A stretch of 11,574 nt of DNA from JABABD01 sp965530995 (GTDB taxonomy: Bacteria; Bacteroidota; Bacteroidia; Flavobacteriales; Flavobacteriaceae), in assembly GCA_965530995.1 (NCBI GenBank), contig CBESOB010000083.1, positions 1-11,574 on the forward strand, in the 5' to 3' direction. The notes beneath the pieces were generated by a model. It was given only the letters and a program-made list of their open reading frames with translations. It did not search any database and was not told where the DNA came from. This document shows, in pieces, positions 1-7,106 of the stretch. Position 1 is the first letter of the stretch, and the number at the start of each line of letters is the position of its first letter. The position numbers were made by a program, and so were the translations under genes.

Positions 1-8
1 TAAGCTAA

Positions 9-1952
9 ATGATCCATATCACTTTGCCAGATGGTAGTGTTAAAACATACGATAAAGGTGTCACTCCTTTTTTAGTAGCCAAAGACATTAGCGAAGGATT
101 GGCCCGTAATGTCATATCCGCTTCATATAATGGTATCACCATAGAGTCTTCAACGGAATTGACCGAAGATGGCAACCTTATTCTATATACATGGACAAGT
201 AATGAAGGCAAGAAGGCATTTTGGCATTCATCCGCACATATCCTAGCGCAAGCTCTTGAGGAATTATATCCTAATGTGAAATTATGGGTTGGCCCTGCCA
301 TTGAAAATGGTTTTTATTACGATGTTGATTTAGGTGAGGAATCAATTTCCGATAAAGATTTCAAGAACATTGAAGACAAAATGATTGAGATTGCTCGTGG
401 AAAACATGAATTCAATATGCGCTCCGTCAGCAAATCTGATGCCTTGTCTTATTATAAGGATAAGAATAACTATAAGGTTGACCTAATTAGCAACTTAGAA
501 GACGGTGATATTACCTTCTGTGACCACTCAACGTTTACAGACCTCTGCCGAGGCGGACACATACCAAATACTGGAATTGTCAAGGCCGTGAAGATTCTTA
601 GTGTCGCTGGCGCCTATTATAAAGGAGATGAAAACAACAAGCAATTAACTAGGGTTTATGGAATTTCATTTCCGAAACAAAAGGAATTGACTGAATATCT
701 TGAACTCCTCGAAGAAGCTAAAAAGCGAGATCATAGAAAACTTGGTAAGGAATTAGGACTTTTCACTTTTTCTCAAAAAGTAGGTCAAGGGTTACCATTG
801 TGGCTACCTAAAGGTGCTGCTTTGAGAGAGCGATTAGAAAACTTCCTTAAAAAAGCACAAAAGAAAGCAGGTTACGAAATGGTCATTACTCCTCATATTG
901 GACAGAAAGAACTTTATGTTACTTCCGGTCATTATGCTAAATATGGTGAAGATAGTTTTCAACCAATAACAACGCCTAAGGAAGGTGAAGAGTTTCTCTT
1001 GAAACCAATGAATTGCCCACATCATTGCGAAATTTATGCCAGTAGCCAATGGTCTTATAAAGATCTACCAAAACGTTTTGCAGAATTTGGTACGGTTTAC
1101 AGGTATGAACAAAGCGGTGAACTTCATGGGCTAACCAGAGTTAGAGGGTTTACCCAAGATGATGCTCATATATTTTGTACTCCTGATCAGTTGGATGAAG
1201 AGTTCAAGAATGTTATTGATCTTGTTCTTTATGTATTTGGTTCATTGGGGTTTGAAAATTTCTCCACTCAAGTTTCGGTAAGGGATCCGGAAAATCCAGA
1301 TAAATATATAGGAGATCCTGAGAATTGGAAGAAAGCAGAACAGGCAATTATCAATGCAGCTGAAGATAAAGGTTTGGATTATCATATCGAAACCGGTGAA
1401 GCCGCCTTCTATGGTCCTAAATTGGATTTCATAGTGAAAGATGCCTTAGGACGACAATGGCAATTGGGCACTATTCAAGTAGATTACAACTTACCAGAGC
1501 GTTTCGATCTTACGTATAAAGGTAGTGACAACGAGTTGCATAGACCGGTAATGATACATAGGGCTCCTTTTGGAAGTATGGAGCGATTTGTCGCTATTCT
1601 TTTAGAACATACAGGTGGTAATTTTCCGCTTTGGTTAACGCCGGATCAGGTTATTATTCTCTCAATTAGTGAGAAATATGAAAAATACGCTCAAAAAGTT
1701 TTAAGTTTGTTAGAAAATGACGAAATTCGCGCCCTCTCTGACAATAGGAACGAGACAGTAGGTAAGAAAATAAGGGAAGCGGAGATGAATAAGATACCTT
1801 ACATGATCATTGTAGGAGAGAATGAAGAAAAAGAAGGCAAAATAACTGTAAGACAACACGGTGGAGAAGACCTTGGCATGATAACTGTAAATGAATTCTC
1901 GAACATTGTCCGAACAGAAATAAATAAGACATTAAAAACATTTGAAGTTTAA
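9..1952 (+). CDS. thrS: Threonyl-tRNA synthetase
   Basis: Class II aminoacyl-tRNA synthetase that activates threonine with ATP and charges tRNA(Thr) in the cytoplasm. At 647 aa it has the normal full length. The order is a TGS domain (about 1-63), an N2 editing domain that removes mischarged serine (about 64-225), a class II catalytic core (about 245-540) and a C-terminal anticodon-binding domain (about 545-640). The editing-site residues H73, H77, C180 and H184 (HSSAH and CRGGH) are visible. The three zinc ligands of the active site correspond to C336 (MNCPHH), H387 (DDAHIF) and H517 (MIHRAP). The ATG at 9 gives the expected N-terminus MIHITLPDGS of the TGS domain. It heads the translation operon, and infC follows in the same frame only 18 nt after the stop. 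The promoter lies outside the window, so any leader control of thrS cannot be judged. Confidence 0.98.
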   Translation: MIHITLPDGSVKTYDKGVTPFLVAKDISEGLARNVISASYNGITIESSTELTEDGNLILYTWTSNEGKKAFWHSSAHILAQALEELYPNVKLWVGPAIENGFYYDVDLGEESISDKDFKNIEDKMIEIARGKHEFNMRSVSKSDALSYYKDKNNYKVDLISNLEDGDITFCDHSTFTDLCRGGHIPNTGIVKAVKILSVAGAYYKGDENNKQLTRVYGISFPKQKELTEYLELLEEAKKRDHRKLGKELGLFTFSQKVGQGLPLWLPKGAALRERLENFLKKAQKKAGYEMVITPHIGQKELYVTSGHYAKYGEDSFQPITTPKEGEEFLLKPMNCPHHCEIYASSQWSYKDLPKRFAEFGTVYRYEQSGELHGLTRVRGFTQDDAHIFCTPDQLDEEFKNVIDLVLYVFGSLGFENFSTQVSVRDPENPDKYIGDPENWKKAEQAIINAAEDKGLDYHIETGEAAFYGPKLDFIVKDALGRQWQLGTIQVDYNLPERFDLTYKGSDNELHRPVMIHRAPFGSMERFVAILLEHTGGNFPLWLTPDQVIILSISEKYEKYAQKVLSLLENDEIRALSDNRNETVGKKIREAEMNKIPYMIIVGENEEKEGKITVRQHGGEDLGMITVNEFSNIVRTEINKTLKTFEV

Positions 1953-1970
1953 CTAAATCATTTTGAAACC

Positions 1971-2522
1971 ATAGCAATACGTAGGAGAAGAAATCGTGGT
2001 CCCGCAAGAATAATTAAAGAGGACCAGCACAGAATTAACGAAAAAATCAGGGAAACCGAAGTTCGTCTAGTAGGAGATAATCTTGAAGTTGGTGTCTATC
2101 CAATTAAAGAAGCTATGACTATAGCAGATGATCAGGGTTTAGATCTCGTAGAGATCTCTCCCAAAGCTGTACCTCCTGTTTGTAAGGTCATGGATTATAA
2201 AAAGTTCTTATACGAGCAGAAAAAGCGAGATAAGATCATCAAGTCCAAAGCGACAAAAGTAATAGTTAAAGAAATTCGTTTTGGTCCCAATACCGATGAT
2301 CATGATTACGAATTCAAGAAAAAACATGCAGAGAAGTTCTTAAAGGAAGGCGCGAAATTAAAAGCGTTCGTATTCTTTAAAGGACGATCGATCGTGTTTA
2401 AAGAAAAAGGTCAAATATTGCTATTGAAATTAGCACAGGATCTAGAAGAATTTGGTAAAGTGGAGCAATTGCCAAAATTAGAAGGTAAACGTATGATTAT
2501 GTTTATCGCTCCAAAAAAATAA
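1971..2522 (+). CDS. infC: Translation initiation factor IF-3, non-AUG (ATA) start
   Basis: IF-3 binds the 30S subunit, blocks premature 50S joining and checks the start codon and initiator tRNA. The reading frame is open from the thrS stop to 2522. Residues matching the IF-3 N-domain (HRINEKIRE, VRLVGDNLE, DLVEISPKAVPPVCKVMDY) begin well before the first in-frame ATG at 2115, which would delete 48 residues. In frame upstream there is no ATG, GTG, TTG or CTG. The family-like N-terminus x-AIRRRRNRG places the start at the ATA at 1971, giving 183 aa. A non-AUG start is known for infC in other bacteria (AUU in Escherichia coli), where it lets IF-3 repress its own translation. The same control is inferred here. 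The C-domain (VKEIRFGPNTDDHDYEFK, FFKGRSIVFKEKGQ, EGKRMIMFIAPKK) is complete. The exact start codon is inferred; ATT at 2013 is a less likely alternative. Confidence 0.93.
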   Translation: MAIRRRRNRGPARIIKEDQHRINEKIRETEVRLVGDNLEVGVYPIKEAMTIADDQGLDLVEISPKAVPPVCKVMDYKKFLYEQKKRDKIIKSKATKVIVKEIRFGPNTDDHDYEFKKKHAEKFLKEGAKLKAFVFFKGRSIVFKEKGQILLLKLAQDLEEFGKVEQLPKLEGKRMIMFIAPKK

Positions 2523-2549
2523 TAAGCGAAATAAAAACCTTAGGGAAAA

Positions 2550-2747
2550 ATGCCTAAACAAAAAACAAAATCCAGTGCCAAGAAACGTTTTAAAGTAACG
2601 GGGTCTGGAAAAATCAAGAGAAAGCACGCTTTCAAGAGTCATATATTGACAAAGAAATCGAAAAAGCGTAAGCTTAAGTTAACGCATGCCACTTTAGTGC
2701 ATGACAATGACGTTGCAAACATTAAAGGACAACTTTGCTTGAAATAG
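2550..2747 (+). CDS. rpmI: 50S ribosomal protein bL35
   Basis: Small, very basic component of the large ribosomal subunit, 65 aa, the usual size. The N-terminus MPKQKTKSSAKKRFKVTGSG and the central GKIKRKHAFKSHILTKKS with KKRKLKL are the family signature. It starts 27 nt after infC and is co-directional within the thrS-infC-rpmI-rplT operon. The C-terminus (NIKGQLCLK) is the type seen in Bacteroidota. Nothing looks damaged. Confidence 0.97.
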   Translation: MPKQKTKSSAKKRFKVTGSGKIKRKHAFKSHILTKKSKKRKLKLTHATLVHDNDVANIKGQLCLK

Positions 2748-2839
2748 CAGTTCTTTAGGTTCTAATTAATTACAAACCATGTAGATGGCCAATAAAAGTT
2801 CACGTTAAGTGGCGCCTACTGCAAAAAACAATTAAATTT
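2748..2839 (+). promoter_or_regulatory. Possible structured leader of rplT in the rpmI-rplT gap
   Basis: This 92-nt gap is the longest in the translation operon. It can fold into an imperfect hairpin at 2781-2819: GTAG pairs with CTAC, followed by GGCC against GGCGC with small bulges and a loop of about 20 nt. Within it lies a mini-ORF at 2785-2808 (ATG GCC AAT AAA AGT TCA CGT TAA, peptide MANKSSR). In other bacteria bL20 represses its own operon by binding leader RNA that mimics its 23S rRNA site. A comparable role here is inference only. The structure was found by eye and could be chance in AT-rich DNA. Confidence 0.25.
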
Positions 2840-3184
2840 ATGCCAAGATCAGTAAATGCCGTAGCTCGTAGAGCTCGCAGAAAAAAAGTACTTAAACAAG
2901 CTAAAGGTTACTTTGGAAGACGTAAAAACGTTTGGACAGTTGCCAAGAATGCTGTTGAAAAAGCGATGACCTATTCATATAGGGATCGTAGGAACAAGAA
3001 AAGAACGTTCCGTGCCTTATGGATCACACGAATAAATGCGGGTGCTAGACAACATGGAATGTCTTATTCACAATTCATGGGTAAAGTCAAAGTCAACAAT
3101 ATCGAACTGAATCGTAAGGTTCTAGCCGATTTGGCAATGAACGACCCAAACGCGTTCAAAGCAATTATAGATAAAATAAAATAG
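2840..3184 (+). CDS. rplT: 50S ribosomal protein bL20
   Basis: Large-subunit assembly protein that binds 23S rRNA early in 50S biogenesis. In several bacteria it also acts as translational repressor of the infC-rpmI-rplT operon. It has 114 aa, the normal length. The basic extended N-terminus (MPRSVNAVARRARRKKVLKQAKGY) and the globular core (YRDRRNKKRTFRALWITRINAGAR, NNIELNRKVLADLA) are diagnostic. It is the last gene of the operon. A short 6-bp hairpin (ATAGGC/GCCTAT, 3181-3196) overlaps its stop, and a full terminator follows 37 nt downstream. Confidence 0.98.
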   Translation: MPRSVNAVARRARRKKVLKQAKGYFGRRKNVWTVAKNAVEKAMTYSYRDRRNKKRTFRALWITRINAGARQHGMSYSQFMGKVKVNNIELNRKVLADLAMNDPNAFKAIIDKIK

Positions 3185-3221
3185 GCACTAGCCTATATTG
3201 TACAACACATTTCGCTTAAAG

Positions 3222-3256
3222 AACCCGATTCAATTGAATCGGGTTTTTTTGTTTTT
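3222..3256 (+). terminator. Rho-independent terminator of the thrS-rplT operon
   Basis: A perfect 10-bp stem (AACCCGATTC/GAATCGGGTT) with an AATT loop at 3222-3245 runs into seven T residues (3244-3250) and, after one G, five more. It lies between rplT and the promoter candidate of the next unit, so it separates the translation operon from the amidohydrolase-gluconate operon. Confidence 0.92.
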
Positions 3257-3272
3257 ATAAGTACATCTTCGG

Positions 3273-3305
3273 TTTGAATGATTATTTAAATAATCTGTAT
3301 CTTTC
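3273..3305 (+). promoter_or_regulatory. Bacteroidota-type promoter candidate with internal palindrome
   Basis: TTTG at 3273-3276 and TATCTTTC at 3298-3305 are 21 nt apart. This resembles the Bacteroidota -33 TTTG and -7 TAnnTTTG elements, with a mismatch in the last base of the second box. The predicted start point is 20-25 nt before the ATG of the amidohydrolase gene at 3332. The spacer contains a perfect 16-bp palindrome (GATTATTTAAATAATC, 3280-3295), which could be an operator for a dimeric repressor. Promoter and operator are both inferred from sequence match alone. Confidence 0.5.
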
Positions 3306-3331
3306 TTGCTCTAATCAATACATCACTAAAA

Positions 3332-6300
3332 ATGCATTACTCTAAGTCAATGGCACTGATTGCCCTTTTTTCATTTTTTGTCCTTAATGCACAAGAAAAG
3401 AAAGATAAATGGGACGTTGCAAATCCACAAGGCGATTGGAATTTCAAAGAGCATAAACTAAATACCAATGAAGGCACCTGGATGAATCTTGATGTTAGTC
3501 CGGATGGATCCAAAATCGCTTTTGATCTATTGGGTGACATCTATATAATACCATCAACCGGCGGAAAGGCAAAACTACTTCGAGAAGGCCTTCCGTTTGA
3601 AATACAACCGCGTTTTAGCCCGGACGGAAAAAAATTATCATTCACTAGCGATGCTGGCGGTGGTGATAATGTCTGGACTATGAATGTCGATGGAACTGAT
3701 GCCAAGCAAATTACAAAAGAAAGTTTCAGGTTATTGAACAATGGGGTTTGGACTCCAGATGGCAATTATCTTATCGCCAGAAAGCATTTTACATCTCAGC
3801 GCTCATTGGGTGCAGGAGAATTGTGGATGTATCATATTACAGGAGGCAAAGGCCTTCAACTCACAAAAAGAAAGAATGACCAACAAGATCTCAATGAACC
3901 TTCTGTATCTCCTGATGGCAAGTACTTGTATTATAGTGAAGACGTGTATTCTGGTGGTTCTTTTCAATATAACAAGGATCCTAACAAACAAATCTATGTT
4001 ATCAAAAGGTATGATATGGAATCCGGAAAAACCATTACGATCACAGGTGGTCCTGGTGGTGCTGCACGACCACAAGTATCACGAGATGGCAAAAAACTGG
4101 CATTTGTGAAACGTGTGAGAACAAAAACCGTTCTATACATTCATGATTTGGAAACAGGTGAGGAATGGCCGGTGTACGACCAACTAAATAAAGACCAACA
4201 AGAGGCTTGGGCCATATTTGGCGTCTATCCTAATTACAGCTGGATGCCTAACAATCAAGATATCGTATTTTGGGCTGGTGGTAAAATACACAAGGTCAAT
4301 ATTAATACACTTCAAGTAGCTAATATTCCTTTTCAAGCGGAGGCTACCATTAAGATAGCTAAGGCTTTAGAGTTCGATACTCCTGTATCACCTGAGAATT
4401 TCACGGCTAGGGTTATACGCCATGCTAACACATCTCCCGACGGAAAGACCTTGGTTTTCAATGCCCTGGGATATTTATGGACCAAAAAATTACCGAACGG
4501 TACACCAAAAAGATTGACCAAGAGTTCAGATTTTGAATTTGAGCCTTCCTTTTCGCCTGATGGCAAACAAATTGTGTATGTATCTTGGAATGACCAAACC
4601 CTTGGTGCAATTCATAAAATTTCTTTTACTGGTGGTGTATCTACAAAACTTTCATCCAAAAAAGGAAGTTATAGAATGCCTTCATTTTCAAATGATGGCA
4701 ATAAGATCGTGTATGTAAAAGAAGGAGGTAATGGGGACCAAGGTCGAACTTTTGCGAAAAATCCAGGAATTTATACCATGAATGCATCAGGAGGTAATGA
4801 GAAATTCTTGATGAGAGAAGGACAATATCCAATATTTAGTGCGACAAATAATAGAATCATTTACCAAAAAGGAGGTGTATTTTTCGGGAGTTTGACAAAG
4901 GAACTTAAAAGTGTTGACCTGAATGGTAAAGATGAAAAAGTACATGTGAAATCGAAATACGCCAATAGATTGGTGCCTAGTCCTGACAATAAGTGGATTG
5001 CATTCTCGCATCTACATAAAGTATATCTCGCACCATTACCCATGTCAGGCAAACCCTTGGATCTAGATAATAAAACAACATACGTTCCTGTATCTCAAGT
5101 ATCAAAAGATGCTGGAATCAACATCCATTGGTCAAAAAATAACGACCAGATCAATTGGACCAATGGCGATGAATATTTCTCAAATTCCATTGCTTCGCGA
5201 TTTACATTCTTGAAGAATTCACCAGATAGCATTCCTCCTATTACAGAAAAGGGAATAAAAATAAACTTGAGTTCAAAAACGGATAAACCTAATGGAATAA
5301 TTGCACTTAAAGGTGCCCGAATCATAACTATGGATGGAGATAAAGTTATTGAGAATGGTACTATTGTCGTTAAAGGCAACACCATTCAATCTATTGGTGA
5401 TTCTGATATTACAATTCCCTCCGAGGCAAAAATATATGATGTTACCGGTAAGACGATCATGCCTGGTATTGTAGATGCCCATGCACATGTTGGGGGCTTT
5501 AGAAGTGGTATTACCACTCAAAAGCACTGGCAATTTTACGCAAACTTGGCTTTTGGAGTCACGACTTCTCACGATCCATCAGCGAATAGTGAATCCATTT
5601 TCGCAATGTCCGAGCTCATTAAAAATGGTACCATGGTCGGACCTCGGCTTTACTCAACAGGATTCATTCTCTATGGTGCGGATGGCGATTTTAAGGCAGT
5701 GATCAACAATTTAGAGGATGCACGATCAGCAGTCCGAAGAACAAAAGCTTTCGGAGCACTTTCTGTGAAAAGCTACAACCAACCTAGACGCGAACAACGC
5801 CAGCAGGTCATTCAAGCTGCTCGAGAAGAAGGAATCTTCGTTGTACCTGAAGGTGGCTCTACCTTTTACACTAACATGACCATGATCATGGATGGCCATA
5901 CTGGTGTGGAGCATAATATCCCCGTAGCACCTGTTTACAAAGATGTAAAAGAGCTTTGGAGTAATAGTAATACTGGCTACACCCCTACCCTTATAGTTAA
6001 CTATGCTGGACTTAATGGGGAGTATTACTTTTATCAAAATGACGATGTTTGGAAAAATGAAAAGCTATTGAAATATACACCTAGAGGCATTATTGACGCA
6101 CGATCGAGACATGTCACAAAAGTACCTGACGAAGAATACAAGAATGGTCATATCCTCACTTCTGAGACCTGCAAAGCCCTAACTGATATGGGTGTTAAAG
6201 TAAATCTTGGCGCTCATGGTCAATTACAAGGGTTAGGTGCCCATTGGGAATTATGGATGTTCGTACAAGGTGGTATGACAAATATGGAAGCATTGCGGGC

Positions 6301-6613
6301 AGCAACCATAAATGGCGCGGAATACATTGGTGCAGGTAATGATATAGGCTCCTTAAAAGAAGGTAAATTAGCAGACTTAATTGTCTTAGACAAAAATCCA
6401 TTAGAGGATATCCGTAATACAGAAACAGTTAAATATACAATGGTTAATGGGCGATTGTACGATACCGATACCATGAATGAGATCGGTAATGACCCGAAAG
6501 CAAGAAGTCCATTTTACTGGGAAAACAATAAATACAACCAAGCTTTTAAATGGCATGAAGAAAGTCAGGGATTCATGCAACCAGGCTGTGGGTGTCATAT
6601 AGGTCATAACTAG
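3332..6613 (+). CDS. Exported TolB-type beta-propeller/amidohydrolase fusion
   Basis: Large exported enzyme of 1093 aa. A signal peptide covers residues 1-20, with probable cleavage at NA|QEKK. Residues about 45-600 form a beta-propeller of WD40-like PD40/TolB repeats; nine SPDG-type turns are visible (for example DVSPDGSKIAF, RFSPDGKKLSF, SFSPDGKQIVYVS). Residues about 654-1060 are an amidohydrolase-superfamily metal hydrolase. It has the strand-1 motif GIVDAHAHVGG (H717, H719), a candidate carboxylated lysine K813 (SVKSYNQ), H856 and H861 (GHTGVEH), and the C-terminal closing part GSLKEGKLADLIVLDKNP. The final metal-ligand Asp expected near 962 is absent: the sequence reads LGAHGQLQGLGAHWE. 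The tail ends GCGCHIGHN. There is no lipobox and no evident T9SS sorting domain, so a periplasmic location is likely. It leads an operon with gluconokinase, 6-phosphogluconate dehydrogenase and gluconate permease. The substrate is unknown; peptidase-, imidazolonepropionase- or lactonase-like chemistry is possible. A start at M7 is an alternative. Confidence 0.9.
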   Translation: MHYSKSMALIALFSFFVLNAQEKKDKWDVANPQGDWNFKEHKLNTNEGTWMNLDVSPDGSKIAFDLLGDIYIIPSTGGKAKLLREGLPFEIQPRFSPDGKKLSFTSDAGGGDNVWTMNVDGTDAKQITKESFRLLNNGVWTPDGNYLIARKHFTSQRSLGAGELWMYHITGGKGLQLTKRKNDQQDLNEPSVSPDGKYLYYSEDVYSGGSFQYNKDPNKQIYVIKRYDMESGKTITITGGPGGAARPQVSRDGKKLAFVKRVRTKTVLYIHDLETGEEWPVYDQLNKDQQEAWAIFGVYPNYSWMPNNQDIVFWAGGKIHKVNINTLQVANIPFQAEATIKIAKALEFDTPVSPENFTARVIRHANTSPDGKTLVFNALGYLWTKKLPNGTPKRLTKSSDFEFEPSFSPDGKQIVYVSWNDQTLGAIHKISFTGGVSTKLSSKKGSYRMPSFSNDGNKIVYVKEGGNGDQGRTFAKNPGIYTMNASGGNEKFLMREGQYPIFSATNNRIIYQKGGVFFGSLTKELKSVDLNGKDEKVHVKSKYANRLVPSPDNKWIAFSHLHKVYLAPLPMSGKPLDLDNKTTYVPVSQVSKDAGINIHWSKNNDQINWTNGDEYFSNSIASRFTFLKNSPDSIPPITEKGIKINLSSKTDKPNGIIALKGARIITMDGDKVIENGTIVVKGNTIQSIGDSDITIPSEAKIYDVTGKTIMPGIVDAHAHVGGFRSGITTQKHWQFYANLAFGVTTSHDPSANSESIFAMSELIKNGTMVGPRLYSTGFILYGADGDFKAVINNLEDARSAVRRTKAFGALSVKSYNQPRREQRQQVIQAAREEGIFVVPEGGSTFYTNMTMIMDGHTGVEHNIPVAPVYKDVKELWSNSNTGYTPTLIVNYAGLNGEYYFYQNDDVWKNEKLLKYTPRGIIDARSRHVTKVPDEEYKNGHILTSETCKALTDMGVKVNLGAHGQLQGLGAHWELWMFVQGGMTNMEALRAATINGAEYIGAGNDIGSLKEGKLADLIVLDKNPLEDIRNTETVKYTMVNGRLYDTDTMNEIGNDPKARSPFYWENNKYNQAFKWHEESQGFMQPGCGCHIGHN

Positions 6614-6614
6614 A

Positions 6615-7106
6615 GTGAGACCAATAATTTTAATTATAGGTGTCTCGGGATGCGGTAAAAGTACCATTGGGAAATTATTGGCTAACAAGGTCGATATTCC
6701 ATTCTTTGACGGTGATGATTTTCATCCTCAAGCCAATATCGATAAAATGTCTGCGGGCAATGCTTTAACAGATGACGATAGAAAACAATGGCTTGTTGAT
6801 CTAAATCAACACGCCATTAAGCAAAGTCTTATCAATGGTGGCATTATTGCCTGCTCAGCGTTGAAGGAATCGTATAGAGAAATTCTTCAGAAGGATTTAG
6901 CGACCCATTTAAAATGGGTCTTTCTTTATGGGTCTCAAGACCTTATTCAATCGAGGATGGAATCGAGAGCAAATCATTTTATGCCCATCAATTTGATACA
7001 GTCGCAATTTGAAACGCTTGAAGTGCCTAATTACGGTTTGCATATAGATATAGTTGATTCGCCTGAACTCATTGTGAATAACATCATAAAAGCACTGCAT
7101 ATATGA
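6615..7106 (+). CDS. gntK: Gluconokinase (shikimate-kinase-like type)
   Basis: Cytoplasmic kinase that phosphorylates D-gluconate with ATP to 6-phospho-D-gluconate. It has 163 aa, the normal size of the GntK P-loop family. The Walker A motif GVSGCGKS is at residues 9-16, followed by the substrate-site signature FDGDDFHPQANIDKMSAG, then LTDDDRKQWL, CSALKESYREIL and the lid/C-terminal motif HFMPINLIQSQFETLE. Translation must begin at the GTG at 6615, since the P-loop follows within eight residues and there is no closer ATG upstream. The start lies 1 nt after the amidohydrolase stop, and the last 4 nt (ATGA) overlap the start of the dehydrogenase gene, suggesting translational coupling. Its product is the substrate of the next enzyme. 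Confidence 0.95.
   Translation: MRPIILIIGVSGCGKSTIGKLLANKVDIPFFDGDDFHPQANIDKMSAGNALTDDDRKQWLVDLNQHAIKQSLINGGIIACSALKESYREILQKDLATHLKWVFLYGSQDLIQSRMESRANHFMPINLIQSQFETLEVPNYGLHIDIVDSPELIVNNIIKALHI

Noticed and set aside
2115..2522. infC beginning at the ATG at 2115
   Set aside because: It would remove about 48 residues of conserved IF-3 N-domain that are encoded in frame just upstream; the ATA at 1971 fits the family better.
3181..3196. 6-bp hairpin at the rplT stop as a separate terminator
   Set aside because: No T tract follows; the strong terminator at 3222-3256 is sufficient.
3741..4109. + strand 122-aa ORF in another frame of the amidohydrolase
   Set aside because: The propeller repeats run through the same DNA in the main frame; the alternative translation has low-complexity, unlikely composition.
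5095..5385. - strand ORFs inside the amidohydrolase gene
   Set aside because: These and several similar open frames are shadows of the long coding gene; none shows family motifs.
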